Positions 1-10,239 of a stretch of 25,864 nt of DNA are shown here, in pieces. Source of the DNA: Ilumatobacteraceae bacterium (GTDB lineage: Bacteria; Actinomycetota; Acidimicrobiia; Acidimicrobiales; Ilumatobacteraceae); NCBI GenBank assembly GCA_025463305.1, contig JAOBWK010000074.1, forward strand, positions 1 to 25,864, written 5' to 3'. Each line of letters begins with the position of its first letter. The stretch's first letter is position 1. The notes under the pieces were generated by a model, which saw nothing but the letters and a program-made list of their open reading frames with translations, had not been told where the DNA came from and searched no databases. The translations under genes were made by a program, and so were the position numbers.

Positions 1-960
1 CTCGGCATCCACAACGCGGCACCTGCGCTCTTCGCCCACGGCAACGAGGAGCAGCGGCTGCGGTTCCTGCCGCCGATCGTGCTCGCCGAGTAGATCTGGT
101 GCCAGCTCTTCAGCGAGCCCGAGGCCGGGAGCGACCTGGCCTCCCTCAGCACGCGGGCGGTCCAGGACGGGGACGAGTGGATCGTCAACGGCTCGAAGAT
201 CTGGACGTCGCTGGCGCAGTTCGCCACCTACGGCATCCTCATCGCCCGGACCGATCCCGACGTCTCGAAGCACCAGGGCATCTCGTACTTCGTGTGCCCG
301 ATGGACCTCCCGGGCATCGAGATCCGGCCCATCATCGAGATGACCGGCGGGCACACGTTCAACGAGGTCTTCTTCACCGCTGTGCGCATCCCGGCCGAGA
401 ACCTCGTCGGTCAGCTCGGCGACGGCTGGCGGTTGGCGAAGGTGACGCTCGGCAACGAGCGCATCTCGCTGTCGACGGGCGGAGTCCTGTGGGGCGGCGG
501 ACCGACCGCGCTGCAGATGCTCGACGCGGTGCGCGAGCGCGGTCCGGTCGAGGACCCGCTGATGCGGCAGCGGCTGGCGCGGATCCACACCGAGCACGTC
601 GTGCTGGATCTCATCCGCTTGCGCACGCTCTCGGCAGCACTGCGCGGCGCGCAACCGGGGCCGGAGGCGAGCATCCGCAAGATCCTCGCCGACGAGCACG
701 GCCAGCACGTGATGGCCGCCGCCCGCGACCTGCTCGGGGCCGAGGGGATGCTCACCAGTGGGCAGGGCCTCGAGGCGTTCGTGCCCGGCACCGACGCCAA
801 GGGGCTCGGTCCGGTGCGGCCGCCGGCGGACCTCGGCGCGGCCGGATGGTACGACGGTTACCTGTTCAGCCAGGCGCTCACGATCGGCGGTGGAACCGGC
901 AACGTGCAGCGCAACATCGTCGCCGAACGGGTGCTCGGGCTGCCGGCGGATCCACGCTGA
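1..960 (+). CDS. Acyl-CoA dehydrogenase, 5'-partial and interrupted by an in-frame TAG
   Basis: FAD-dependent alpha,beta-dehydrogenation of an acyl-CoA, the first step of beta-oxidation-type degradation. Frame 1 is open from base 1 and reads family sequence on both sides of a TAG at 91-93: before it LPPIVLAE, after it IWCQLFSEPEAGSDLASL, a conserved block of the family. The C-terminus has the usual QRNIVAERVLGLP ending. About 75-80 N-terminal residues lie outside the window if the protein has the usual length near 390-400. The TAG sits where GAG (Glu) would fit, so one base change (G to T) explains it. The first start codon after the TAG is GTG 292, which would drop part of the acyl-CoA-binding middle domain, so reinitiation there is unlikely to give an active enzyme. 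The family's catalytic Glu near the C-terminus (in a YEGT-like motif) is not evident here (GGGTGNVQ), as in many actinobacterial FadE paralogues. Substrate not predictable. Identity is secure; whether it is a pseudogene or a sequence error is open. Confidence 0.9.
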
Positions 961-1026
961 CCTGCCCCGTTACCGAGAGTTCATGCAACGCGACACCTTC
1001 GTTCACCGCGAGCGTCGAAAGTAGGG

Positions 1027-1032
1027 CAGCAT
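1027..1032 (+). promoter_or_regulatory. -10 box CAGCAT, leaderless start of the 2-oxoacid oxidoreductase gene
   Basis: CAGCAT fits YANNNT and ends 6 bases before GTG 1039, so the transcript would begin at or next to the start codon. No separate Shine-Dalgarno is placed correctly; the G run touches the start codon. No clear -35 box seen. Confidence 0.45.
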
Positions 1033-1038
1033 GAGGGG

Positions 1039-4000
1039 GTGACCGATCTCGCGGAACAGACTTCCGACGGTGGATACCAGCTCAGTGATCGCTACACCCG
1101 CAACGAGGGCCGGGTGTTCGTGTCCGGGGTGCAGGCGATGGCTCGCCTCCCGCTGGAGCAGATGCGCGTCGACCGCCTCGCCGGTCTGCGCACGGCAGCG
1201 TTCATCTCCGGCTACCCCGGCTCGCCGCTGGCAGGCTTCGACAAGGAGGCCGACGCAGCCTCGAAGCTCGCCGACGGCCTCCCGTACGTCCACACCCCTG
1301 GCCTGAACGAGGAGCTCGCGGCGACGGCGGTGATGGGCAGCCAGCTCGCCGCCGAGCAGTCCGACAGCCGGTACGACGGAGTCATCGGCTTCTGGTACGG
1401 CAAGACACCCGGCGTCGACCGCGCCAGCGATGCGCTGCGCCACGCCCAGTTCGCAGGCGTCCACCGCCACGGAGGCGTCGTCGCGTTCGTCGGCGACGAC
1501 GCGGGCGCCAAGTCGTCCACGTTGCCGAGCTCGTCCGATGCAGCGCTCATCGGTCTCCACGTCCCCATCCTCACGCCGGGCGACGTGCAGGACGTGCTCG
1601 ATCTCGGACGCCACGCCATCGCGCTCTCCCGAGCCAGCGGGCTGTGGGCCGGGCTCAAGGTGGTGGCTCCCGTGGCCGACGGCACGGGCACCGTCGAGCT
1701 CGGTCTCGACCGCATCCGCCCCGTCGTCCCGCACCTCCAGTTCGAGGGCCGGCCGTACGTGCCGCACGCCGATGGCAACCTGCTCACCCCGCACACGCTC
1801 GACCTCGAGCGCGAGCTGTTCGAGGTGCGCCTGGAGCTGGCCCGGATGTACGGGGCCGAGAACGATCTCAACGCCGTCGCGGTGGATTCGCCGCACGCGT
1901 GGATCGGTCTGATGGCGTGCGGGCACACCTACCACGAGCTCCGTCAGGCGCTCTCCCTGCTGGGCCTCGGCACCGACGAGGCGATCGCCGACGCCGGCAT
2001 CCGGCTGCTGCGGCTGCGGATGCCGTCGCCGATCGACCCCGCGCTGCTGCGTCGCTTCGCCGACGGCCTGGCCGAGATCATGGTGGTCGAGGACAAGAAC
2101 CCGACGCTCGAGATCACGGTGAAGGACGCGCTGTACTCCAGCGTGCACCGCCCCACCATCACGGGCAAGCGAGACGAGGCCGGGCGTGCGCTGCTGCAGA
2201 GCCACGGCTCGCTCGACGCCGATGCCATCGTCGGTCCGCTGCGCGCCCGACTCGCGCAGAAGCTGAGCGACGACCGCCTCGCTCCGCTGCACACGGGAGA
2301 GGCGCTGAAGCGATTGATCCCGCTCTCGGTCAGCCGCACGCCGTACTTCTGCAGCGGCTGCCCGCACAACATCAGCACCCAGGTGCCCGACGGGTCGGCG
2401 GTCGGCGGCGGCATCGGTTGCCACTCGATGGTGGCGATGATGGAGGCCGACCGGGTCGGCAACCTCGTCGGGCTGACGTGCATGGGCAACGAGGGCGCGC
2501 AGTGGATCGGGATGGCGCCGTTCGTCGAGACGCCGCACCTCATCCAGAACCTCGGCGACGGCACGTATGCGCACAGCGGCCAGCTCGCCGTGCGCGCGGC
2601 GATCGCCGCCGGTGTCGACATCACCTACAAGATCCTCGTCAACGGCGTCGTCGCGATGACGGGTGGCCAGGATCCGCAGGGTGCGGTCGACGTCCCGACG
2701 ATGACCAGGATGCTCCTCCTCGAAGGGGTCACCCGGGTGCTCATCACCACCGACGACCTCGACCGGTACGACACGATCGCGCTGCCCGACGGTGCCGAGG
2801 TCTGGGACCGCTCACGCATCATCGAGGCCCAGGAGCTGCTCGCGACGGTCAAGGGCACGACGGTGCTGCTCCACGACCAGGCGTGCGCGGCCGAGAAGCG
2901 CCGGCTGCGCAAGCGCAACCTCGTGCCCACACCGACGTTCCGCGTCGTGATCAACGAGCGGGTGTGCGAGGGCTGCGGCGATTGCGGGCAGAAGAGCAAC
3001 TGCCTGTCGGTGCAGCCGGTCGAGACCGAGTTCGGTCGCAAGACCAAGATCGACCAGAGCTCGTGCAACCTCGACTTCTCCTGCCTGACGGGCGACTGCC
3101 CGAGCTTCGCCACCGTCACCCCGGCCAAGCACCGCCGTTGGCACAGCTCCAAGCGCAGCACCCGTCGCCGCAGCCCCGCACCGCCGAAGGGGCTCCCGGC
3201 TCCCGAGGTGATCGTGTCGAGCGACGATCTCGTGATCCGGATGCCCGGCATCGGCGGCACCGGCGTCGTCACCATCAGCCAGATCCTCGGCACGGCAGCG
3301 ATGATCGAGGGCTTCCACGTACGTGGCCTCGACCAGACCGGGCTGTCGCAGAAGGCGGGACCGGTCGTCAGCGACCTCGCACTCAGCCGTGGCGATCAGC
3401 CGGGCTCGAACAAGGCGTCCTCCGGTGCGGTCGACGTGATGCTCGCGTTCGACCTGCTCGCCGCATCGTCCGATGCGCAGCTGAAGGGCGCCTCCGCAGG
3501 TCGCACCATCGTCATCGGCTCTGACTCGCGCACCCCGACGGGCGCGATGATCCTGCATCCCGAGACCGCGTACCCGCAGCGCAGCCAGCTCGCCCACCGG
3601 CTCGACACGAACAGCCGCGCCGAGCTGAACCGCTACGCACCGTCGGTCGAGCTCGCCACCGGGCTGTTCGGCGACGCGGCGACGGCGAACGTGTTGCTGC
3701 TCGGGGTCGCCGTGCAGGCCGGCGTCATCCCGATCTCGACCACCAACGTCGAGCGGGCCATCGAGCTCAACGGCGTGGCCGTCGGCCGCAACCTCGACGC
3801 GTTCCGCTGGGGCCGCCAGTGGGCCATCGACGCCGACTCCGTCGTCGCTGCCGCCGGGCTGGACACCATCACGGTGCAGCCGGAGACCACCACCGCCGAG
3901 CGCATCGCGTCGCGCGCATCCGATCTCGTCGGCTACCAGTCGGCCGCGTACTCGCGGCGCTACACCGACACGCTCACCGACCTGCAGGCGCTCGGCGCGT

Positions 4001-4482
4001 CCGATGCGGTGGTCGACGCGGTGGCTCGCAACCTCTACAAGTTGATGGCGTACAAGGACGAGTACGAAGTGGCCCGGTTGCTGCTCGCCCCGGAGGCCAA
4101 GGCCGCCGCGATCGAGGTCGGCGGACGTGGTGCTCGCGTTTCGTGGCGTCTGCACCCGCCGGTGCTGCGCGCCCTCGGGATGAAGAACAAGATCGAGCTC
4201 GGCCGCTGGGCGACACCGGCCCTCTACGCGCTGCGCGCTGGCCGCCGTCTCCGCGGCACGGCACTCGACGTCCCGGGCTGGACGTCGTTGCGGCGCACCG
4301 AGCGAAAGCTCGCCGACGAGTACGTGGCCACGATGCGCGAGGTGCTGGGCACGGGCCGCCACGGCGACGACGTCGTCCTGCAGATCGCGGAGCTGCCCGA
4401 CATGGTCCGCGGCTACGAGTCGATCAAGGTCGCCAACATCGCGGCGTACCGCGCCCGCCTCGCCGAGCTGCTCGCCGTCTGA
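1039..4482 (+). CDS. Fused indolepyruvate ferredoxin oxidoreductase-type enzyme (2-oxoacid:ferredoxin oxidoreductase)
   Basis: Thiamine-diphosphate, Fe-S enzyme of 1147 residues that oxidatively decarboxylates aryl- or branched-chain 2-oxo acids to acyl-CoA, passing electrons to ferredoxin. It acts in the cytoplasm. Domain order matches the long fused IOR family: N-terminal pyruvate-oxidoreductase-like domain (FISGYPGSPLAGFD near residue 54), TPP-binding domain with FCSGCPHN near 437 and GDGTYAHSG near 509, then a cysteine-rich Fe-S segment (C643, C646, C649, C655, then C676, C682, C687). The gamma-type domain starts with GIGGTGVV at 737-744, and a C-terminal extension follows. Start chosen as GTG 1039 because of the -10 box 6 bases upstream; no earlier in-frame start is supported. 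It follows the acyl-CoA dehydrogenase by 78 bases and precedes an acyl-CoA synthetase by 61. The true 2-oxo acid cannot be read from sequence. The name indolepyruvate is family-level only. Confidence 0.9.
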   Translation: MTDLAEQTSDGGYQLSDRYTRNEGRVFVSGVQAMARLPLEQMRVDRLAGLRTAAFISGYPGSPLAGFDKEADAASKLADGLPYVHTPGLNEELAATAVMGSQLAAEQSDSRYDGVIGFWYGKTPGVDRASDALRHAQFAGVHRHGGVVAFVGDDAGAKSSTLPSSSDAALIGLHVPILTPGDVQDVLDLGRHAIALSRASGLWAGLKVVAPVADGTGTVELGLDRIRPVVPHLQFEGRPYVPHADGNLLTPHTLDLERELFEVRLELARMYGAENDLNAVAVDSPHAWIGLMACGHTYHELRQALSLLGLGTDEAIADAGIRLLRLRMPSPIDPALLRRFADGLAEIMVVEDKNPTLEITVKDALYSSVHRPTITGKRDEAGRALLQSHGSLDADAIVGPLRARLAQKLSDDRLAPLHTGEALKRLIPLSVSRTPYFCSGCPHNISTQVPDGSAVGGGIGCHSMVAMMEADRVGNLVGLTCMGNEGAQWIGMAPFVETPHLIQNLGDGTYAHSGQLAVRAAIAAGVDITYKILVNGVVAMTGGQDPQGAVDVPTMTRMLLLEGVTRVLITTDDLDRYDTIALPDGAEVWDRSRIIEAQELLATVKGTTVLLHDQACAAEKRRLRKRNLVPTPTFRVVINERVCEGCGDCGQKSNCLSVQPVETEFGRKTKIDQSSCNLDFSCLTGDCPSFATVTPAKHRRWHSSKRSTRRRSPAPPKGLPAPEVIVSSDDLVIRMPGIGGTGVVTISQILGTAAMIEGFHVRGLDQTGLSQKAGPVVSDLALSRGDQPGSNKASSGAVDVMLAFDLLAASSDAQLKGASAGRTIVIGSDSRTPTGAMILHPETAYPQRSQLAHRLDTNSRAELNRYAPSVELATGLFGDAATANVLLLGVAVQAGVIPISTTNVERAIELNGVAVGRNLDAFRWGRQWAIDADSVVAAAGLDTITVQPETTTAERIASRASDLVGYQSAAYSRRYTDTLTDLQALGASDAVVDAVARNLYKLMAYKDEYEVARLLLAPEAKAAAIEVGGRGARVSWRLHPPVLRALGMKNKIELGRWATPALYALRAGRRLRGTALDVPGWTSLRRTERKLADEYVATMREVLGTGRHGDDVVLQIAELPDMVRGYESIKVANIAAYRARLAELLAV

Positions 4483-4531
4483 GCTCCTCGATCCCGGCTG
4501 TGACCGTGGGCACTCGACGATGGCGGTCCAC

Positions 4532-4537
4532 TAGGTT
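4532..4537 (+). promoter_or_regulatory. -10 box TAGGTT, leaderless start of the acyl-CoA synthetase gene
   Basis: TAGGTT matches TANNNT and ends exactly 6 bases before ATG 4544. No Shine-Dalgarno lies between. No -35 hexamer resembling TTGACA is seen 16-18 bases upstream. Confidence 0.6.
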
Positions 4538-4543
4538 CCGTGC

Positions 4544-6109
<1,566 letters not shown>

Positions 6110-6128
6110 CGCCGGTCGTTCGCCGGGC

Positions 6129-6134
6129 TAGCCT
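6129..6134 (+). promoter_or_regulatory. Candidate -10 box TAGCCT upstream of nhaA
   Basis: TAGCCT fits TANNNT and lies in the 57-base gap before nhaA. Transcription would start near 6141, leaving a leader of roughly 26 bases with GGGAAG (6150-6155) as a possible ribosome site 11 bases before GTG 6167. Confidence 0.35.
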
Positions 6135-6166
6135 GCCGAGCGGAGTGCCGGGAAGTCTGGTCGGCG

Positions 6167-7342
6167 GTGTCGAGGAGGCATCCAATCCAACACCCGCGTC
6201 CAACGTTGTTCCACCGCCGTGTCGTGAGACCACTGCGCGACTTCGCCGCGCTCGAGGCGTCGGGCGCGCTGCTGCTCGCCGGTGCCGCCGTTGTCGCGCT
6301 CGTGTGGGCGAACTCGCCATGGACGTCGTCGTACGAGACGGCGTGGACCGCGCACCTCTGGATCTTCGACCTCCGCGGCTGGCTGAACGACGGGCTGATG
6401 ACGCTGTTCTTCCTCGTGGTCGGCCTGGAGATCAAGCGCGAGCTCACCGACGGCCACCTGGCCACGGCGCGCGCCGCCGTCCTTCCCGCAGCAGCGGCGC
6501 TCGGCGGGATGGTGGTGCCGGCGCTGCTGTACCTCGCGATCGCCGGCTCGACCGCGCCGCGTGGGTGGGCGATCCCGATGGCCACCGACATCGCCCTGGC
6601 CGTCGGCGTCCTCGCCGTCGCGGGCAGCCGGTTGCCCACGTCGCTGCGCGCCTTCCTGCTCGGTCTCGCGATCGTCGACGATGTCGGAGCGATCATCGTC
6701 ATCGCCGTGGCGTACTCGCACGGAGTGAGCTGGATCTGGCTGGTGGTCGGAGCCGGCAGCGTGGTCGGCCTGGTCGGGCTCCGCAAGGCGCGGGTCGACG
6801 TGAGCTGGCCGTACCTCGCGGTGGGTGTGCTGCTCTGGATCGCGCTGCACCGGGCGGGCATCCATCCGACGCTCGCGGGCGTCGTGGTCGGGCTGATGAT
6901 GCCACCACCGGTCGCCGACACGGCATCGCTGGAGGACCGGCTCCATCCGTGGACGACGTACCTCGTGGTGCCCGTGTTCGCCGTCGCCAACGCCGGCATC
7001 GCCGTGTCGGCGCACTCGTTGCGCCAGGCGGCCGGGTCGGCCATCACGTGGGGCATCGTCGCCGGGCTGCTGCTCGGCAAGCCGCTGGGCGTCGTGCTCA
7101 CGACTCGACTGGTCGTGCGCTCGGGTGCTGCGGATGCACCGAGCGGTGCGGACGACCGCCAGCTGATCGGCGTGGGTGCGGCAGCTGGCATCGGATTCAC
7201 CGTCGCGCTCTTCATCACCGAGCTCGCGCTCCCGGACCCTGCGCAGCGCACGGACGCGAAGATGGCGATCCTCGCCGCGTCGGCGATGTCCGCGCTGATC
7301 TCGGCTGTGATCCTCACGCGGAGGCGGACTGCGCCAGGATGA
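6167..7342 (+). CDS. nhaA: Na+/H+ antiporter NhaA
   Basis: Inner-membrane electrogenic antiporter that exports Na+ in exchange for H+ for sodium and alkaline-pH tolerance. The 391-residue protein is almost wholly hydrophobic helices and has the family hallmarks: GLEIKREL near 86, MATDIALAVGV with D141 (matching E. coli D133), and LAIVDDVGAI with the ion-binding pair D171-D172 (E. coli D163-D164). Length matches E. coli NhaA (388). The start is less sure: GTG 6167 gives a 20-residue basic N-terminus before the DFAALEASGALLL helix; TTG 6206 or GTG 6224 would also keep the whole core. Its TGA overlaps the ATG of the next gene, so the two are probably translated together. Confidence 0.93.
   Translation: MSRRHPIQHPRPTLFHRRVVRPLRDFAALEASGALLLAGAAVVALVWANSPWTSSYETAWTAHLWIFDLRGWLNDGLMTLFFLVVGLEIKRELTDGHLATARAAVLPAAAALGGMVVPALLYLAIAGSTAPRGWAIPMATDIALAVGVLAVAGSRLPTSLRAFLLGLAIVDDVGAIIVIAVAYSHGVSWIWLVVGAGSVVGLVGLRKARVDVSWPYLAVGVLLWIALHRAGIHPTLAGVVVGLMMPPPVADTASLEDRLHPWTTYLVVPVFAVANAGIAVSAHSLRQAAGSAITWGIVAGLLLGKPLGVVLTTRLVVRSGAADAPSGADDRQLIGVGAAAGIGFTVALFITELALPDPAQRTDAKMAILAASAMSALISAVILTRRRTAPG
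7335..7340 (+). promoter_or_regulatory. Possible -10 box CAGGAT inside the nhaA 3' end
   Basis: CAGGAT, a common actinobacterial -10 form, ends 7 bases before GTG 7348. It would give a leaderless mRNA for the GH15 gene starting at GTG 7348 rather than ATG 7339. The same arrangement recurs at 9170-9175. Confidence 0.3.
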
Positions 7343-9150
7343 CGACCGTGAGCAACGAGTACCTGGCCATCGGCGACTACGCCCTGCTGTCCGATTGCCA
7401 TTCCTCGGCGCTCGTCAGCCGTGACGCCTCGATCGACTGGGCGTGCCTGCGACGCTTCGACGCGGGCAGCACCTTCGCGCGCATCCTCGATCACGAGCGC
7501 GGTGGTCACTTCGCGATCACGCCCCGCGACGAGATCACGTCGCGGTCGCGTCGCTACCTCGAGCACACGATGGTGCTCGAGACCATCTTGACGACGGCTC
7601 AGGGCTCCATCGTGGTGACGGACGCGTTCGCGATGCAGGAGGGCGGCAGCGACAGCCCGATGAACGGCCTCGTGCGCCACGTGCGTTGCACGGTCGGCGA
7701 TGTCGACCTCGACATCGTCGTCGAGCCGCGGTTCGACTACGGCGGCTCCCGCCCGTGGCTGCGCATCCACGGCAGTGGTGTGGCATCGGCCGTCGCGGGC
7801 GACGACGCGATCGTCCTGCACGCCGGGCTGCCGCTGCAGATCGAGCGGGACGCATGCCGGATCGTCGGCTCCGCCCGGCTGCTCGCCGGCCAGGAGCTGA
7901 CGATCGTGATGGTGTCCCAACCGGCGCATCGCTTCGATGCGACACCGGTGGTGGACGCCGAGTCGCTCCTGCCGCGGACCGTGGACTGGTGGGCGCGCTG
8001 GTCGGAGCAGACGGTGGCCGAGGGACCGTACGCGGCGGTGCTGGACCGATCGGCGCTCGTGCTGAAGGCGCTGAGCTGCGCACCGACGGGAGCGATCATC
8101 GCCGCCCCGACGACCTCGCTCCCCGAGATCGTCGGCGGCTCGGCGAACTGGGACTACCGCTACTGCTGGGTGCGCGACGCGACGCTCACCCTCGCCGCGC
8201 TGTCGGCGGTGGGACACCACGAGGTGGCCGACGGCTTCAGGACCTTCCTGATGCGGTCGGCGGCGGGCCACGGTGAGGAACTGCAGATCATGTACGGCGC
8301 GTACGGGCAGCGACGACTGCCGGAGGTCGAGCTGGACCTGGCCGGCTGGCGAGGATCGAGCCCCGTGCGGGTCGGCAACGGCGCGGCGCAGCAGACCCAG
8401 CTCGACATGTACGGGCACGTGCTGGACGCCGTCCACGTGTGGCACCGGACCGAGCACGACATCACCGACGACGAGTGGACGTTCCTGTCGTCGCTCGTCG
8501 ACCTCGCCTGCGACCGCTGGCGCGAGCGAGACGCGGGGATCTGGGAGATCCGCGGCGAGCCGCGCGACTTCGTGCACTCCAAGGCGATGGTGTGGGTCGC
8601 GATCGATGGTGGCATCCGGCTGGCCACCGAGCAGGGCTTCGAAGGTGCCGACCTGGAACGTTGGCGGACGACCCGCGACGAGCTGCGCGCGGCGATCGAC
8701 TCGCGTGGAGTGCACCCCGTCGGTGGCTACTTCGTTCAGTCGTTCGGGAGCAACGAGGTCGACGCCAGCCTGCTGCAGCTCGCTCTGAGCGGGTTCGTCG
8801 ACGTGAACGACCCGCGGATGATCGCCACCGTCGCAGCGATCCGCGCCCAGCTCGGCACGCCCGACGGCTTCCTCCGCCGCTACCGGCGCGATGGCGAGAC
8901 GGTCGACGGGGATGCGGAGGGCGTGTTCTTGCTGTGCACCTGCTGGCTGGTGCAGGTCCTCGCCCGTCAGGGACAGATCGACGAGGCCACCGCGATCTTC
9001 GAGCGCATCGTCGCCCTCGGCAACGACGTCGGGCTGTTCGCCGAGGAGTACGACCTCGTCCACGGCGAGTTCCTCGGCAACTTCCCGCAGGCGTTCACCC
9101 ACCTCGGCCTCATCGCCGCGGCCGAGTGCCTGCGCACGGGTGGCGGCTGA
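7339..9150 (+). CDS. Glycoside hydrolase family 15 protein (glucoamylase or trehalase)
   Basis: Releases glucose from alpha-glucans or splits trehalose with inversion; actinobacterial members of this group include characterised trehalases. The 603-residue protein has an N-terminal beta-sandwich-like part (IGDYALLSDCHSSALVSRDASIDW near the start) followed by an (alpha/alpha)6 barrel with WDYRYCWVRDA at 271-281, KAMVWVAIDGG from 415, and the C-terminal EEYD (569-572) followed by GNFPQAFTHLGLI. These are the conserved GH15 active-site blocks. No signal peptide, so cytoplasmic. ATG 7339 overlaps the nhaA stop (ATGA); GTG 7348, three codons later, is the alternative favoured by the CAGGAT box. The frame is open far upstream through nhaA, but that part is not coding. 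Glucoamylase versus trehalase cannot be decided here. Confidence 0.9.
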   Translation: MTTVSNEYLAIGDYALLSDCHSSALVSRDASIDWACLRRFDAGSTFARILDHERGGHFAITPRDEITSRSRRYLEHTMVLETILTTAQGSIVVTDAFAMQEGGSDSPMNGLVRHVRCTVGDVDLDIVVEPRFDYGGSRPWLRIHGSGVASAVAGDDAIVLHAGLPLQIERDACRIVGSARLLAGQELTIVMVSQPAHRFDATPVVDAESLLPRTVDWWARWSEQTVAEGPYAAVLDRSALVLKALSCAPTGAIIAAPTTSLPEIVGGSANWDYRYCWVRDATLTLAALSAVGHHEVADGFRTFLMRSAAGHGEELQIMYGAYGQRRLPEVELDLAGWRGSSPVRVGNGAAQQTQLDMYGHVLDAVHVWHRTEHDITDDEWTFLSSLVDLACDRWRERDAGIWEIRGEPRDFVHSKAMVWVAIDGGIRLATEQGFEGADLERWRTTRDELRAAIDSRGVHPVGGYFVQSFGSNEVDASLLQLALSGFVDVNDPRMIATVAAIRAQLGTPDGFLRRYRRDGETVDGDAEGVFLLCTCWLVQVLARQGQIDEATAIFERIVALGNDVGLFAEEYDLVHGEFLGNFPQAFTHLGLIAAAECLRTGGG

Positions 9151-9169
9151 CGCGCACCGGCGACGGTGA

Positions 9170-9175
9170 CAGGAT
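9170..9175 (+). promoter_or_regulatory. Possible -10 box CAGGAT before the esterase lipoprotein gene
   Basis: CAGGAT ends 7 bases before GTG 9183, the same geometry as at 7335-7340. If used, ATG 9174 lies inside the box and GTG 9183 is the true start. Confidence 0.35.
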
Positions 9176-10220
9176 GTCCCGCGTGCTGATCCGACGCGTT
9201 CGCTCGGCGATGATCGTGGTCGTCGCGCTGACCGCGAGCGGATGCGCGAGCGGCTCGTCGACGACCGGCCCGCCCACTGCGCCGACCGACCCGACCACTG
9301 CGCCGCCGACGAGCCTCGCCCCGACGTCGACAACGAACGCCGCGCCGACGACGTCGACGGTGCTGACCACCGTCTCGCCGACGACCACCACGACCGCAGC
9401 GCCGCTCGACTGCGGTGCGATCACGGCGGGCGCGCACGACGTCGTCGTCGGCGGCGTGTCACGGTCGATGGTGGTGGCGTCACCGCCGCAGCCGATCGAC
9501 GCACCGGTGATCGTGCTGTTCCACGGGTTCAACAGCACGGCGGAGGAGATCCTCGCCACGACCGGCCTCGATCACCTCGGGCCCGATCACGGTGTCGTCG
9601 TCGTGGCCCCGCAGGGCATCGGCTCACCGACCGACTGGCACATCGGCGATCCCTCGTTCGGCGACACCGAGTTCACCGATCGGGTGCTGCAGCTGATCCG
9701 GGCATCGCCGTGCGTGGACCCGACGCGGATCTGGCTGGCCGGGTTCAGCGCCGGATCGGCGTGGACGGGGGTCTACGGATGCGCGCACACGACGTCGGCA
9801 TCCGGCGGCATCGCCGGGCTGCTGATGCACTCGGGGCTCGCGCCGCCGATCTGTCCGGCGGCGAGCACGCCGAACCTGATGATCGTGCACGGCACCGCCG
9901 ATCCGTTCGTGCCGTTCGCTGGTGGCGCGCAGACGGTCGGCGCGTCGACCGTGCAGCTGTCGTCGGTGCCGGAGTCATCGGCCGGATGGGCCGCACAGGC
10001 CGGGTGCGAGACGACGCCCGTCACCGAGGCGGCGGGCCCGCACGTCGAGATCGTCACCTGGTCGGGTTGCGCCGGTGGGCACACGGTGAGCCTGCAGGCC
10101 GTCGACGGGCTCGGTCACGAGTGGTCGGGCGGTCCGGGCTCACCGGACACCCTGAACCCTGCGTGCGTGCTGGTCGAACGCCTCGCCGGTGCCACCGATC
10201 CCGTCGCTGCGTGCGAGTGA
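9174..10220 (+). CDS. Lipoprotein esterase of the PHB depolymerase / LpqC type
   Basis: Predicted secreted, lipid-anchored alpha/beta hydrolase acting on polyester or feruloyl-type esters. It has 348 residues from ATG 9174. A basic, then hydrophobic leader ends in ASGC, giving lipidated Cys24. Residues 25 to about 80 are a Thr/Pro/Ser-rich linker as used to cross a cell wall. The hydrolase domain has VIVLFHGF, nucleophile S192 in GFSAGS, acid D243 in HGTADPF and base H315 in GLGHEW, so the triad looks complete. Start is ATG 9174 or GTG 9183; both leave a good signal peptide, and the second suits a leaderless -10. It lies 23 bases after the GH15 gene and 19 bases from the convergent thiolase-like gene. 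Substrate uncertain; a PHB synthase is not seen here. Confidence 0.85.
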   Translation: MSRVLIRRVRSAMIVVVALTASGCASGSSTTGPPTAPTDPTTAPPTSLAPTSTTNAAPTTSTVLTTVSPTTTTTAAPLDCGAITAGAHDVVVGGVSRSMVVASPPQPIDAPVIVLFHGFNSTAEEILATTGLDHLGPDHGVVVVAPQGIGSPTDWHIGDPSFGDTEFTDRVLQLIRASPCVDPTRIWLAGFSAGSAWTGVYGCAHTTSASGGIAGLLMHSGLAPPICPAASTPNLMIVHGTADPFVPFAGGAQTVGASTVQLSSVPESSAGWAAQAGCETTPVTEAAGPHVEIVTWSGCAGGHTVSLQAVDGLGHEWSGGPGSPDTLNPACVLVERLAGATDPVAACE

Positions 10221-10239
10221 CCCGTTGGCGCACCAGGCG

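Noticed and set aside
1003..4362. Long minus-strand open frames opposite the 2-oxoacid oxidoreductase
   Set aside because: Shadow frames of a G+C-rich gene; composition is dominated by Arg, Ala, Val and His with no domain signature.
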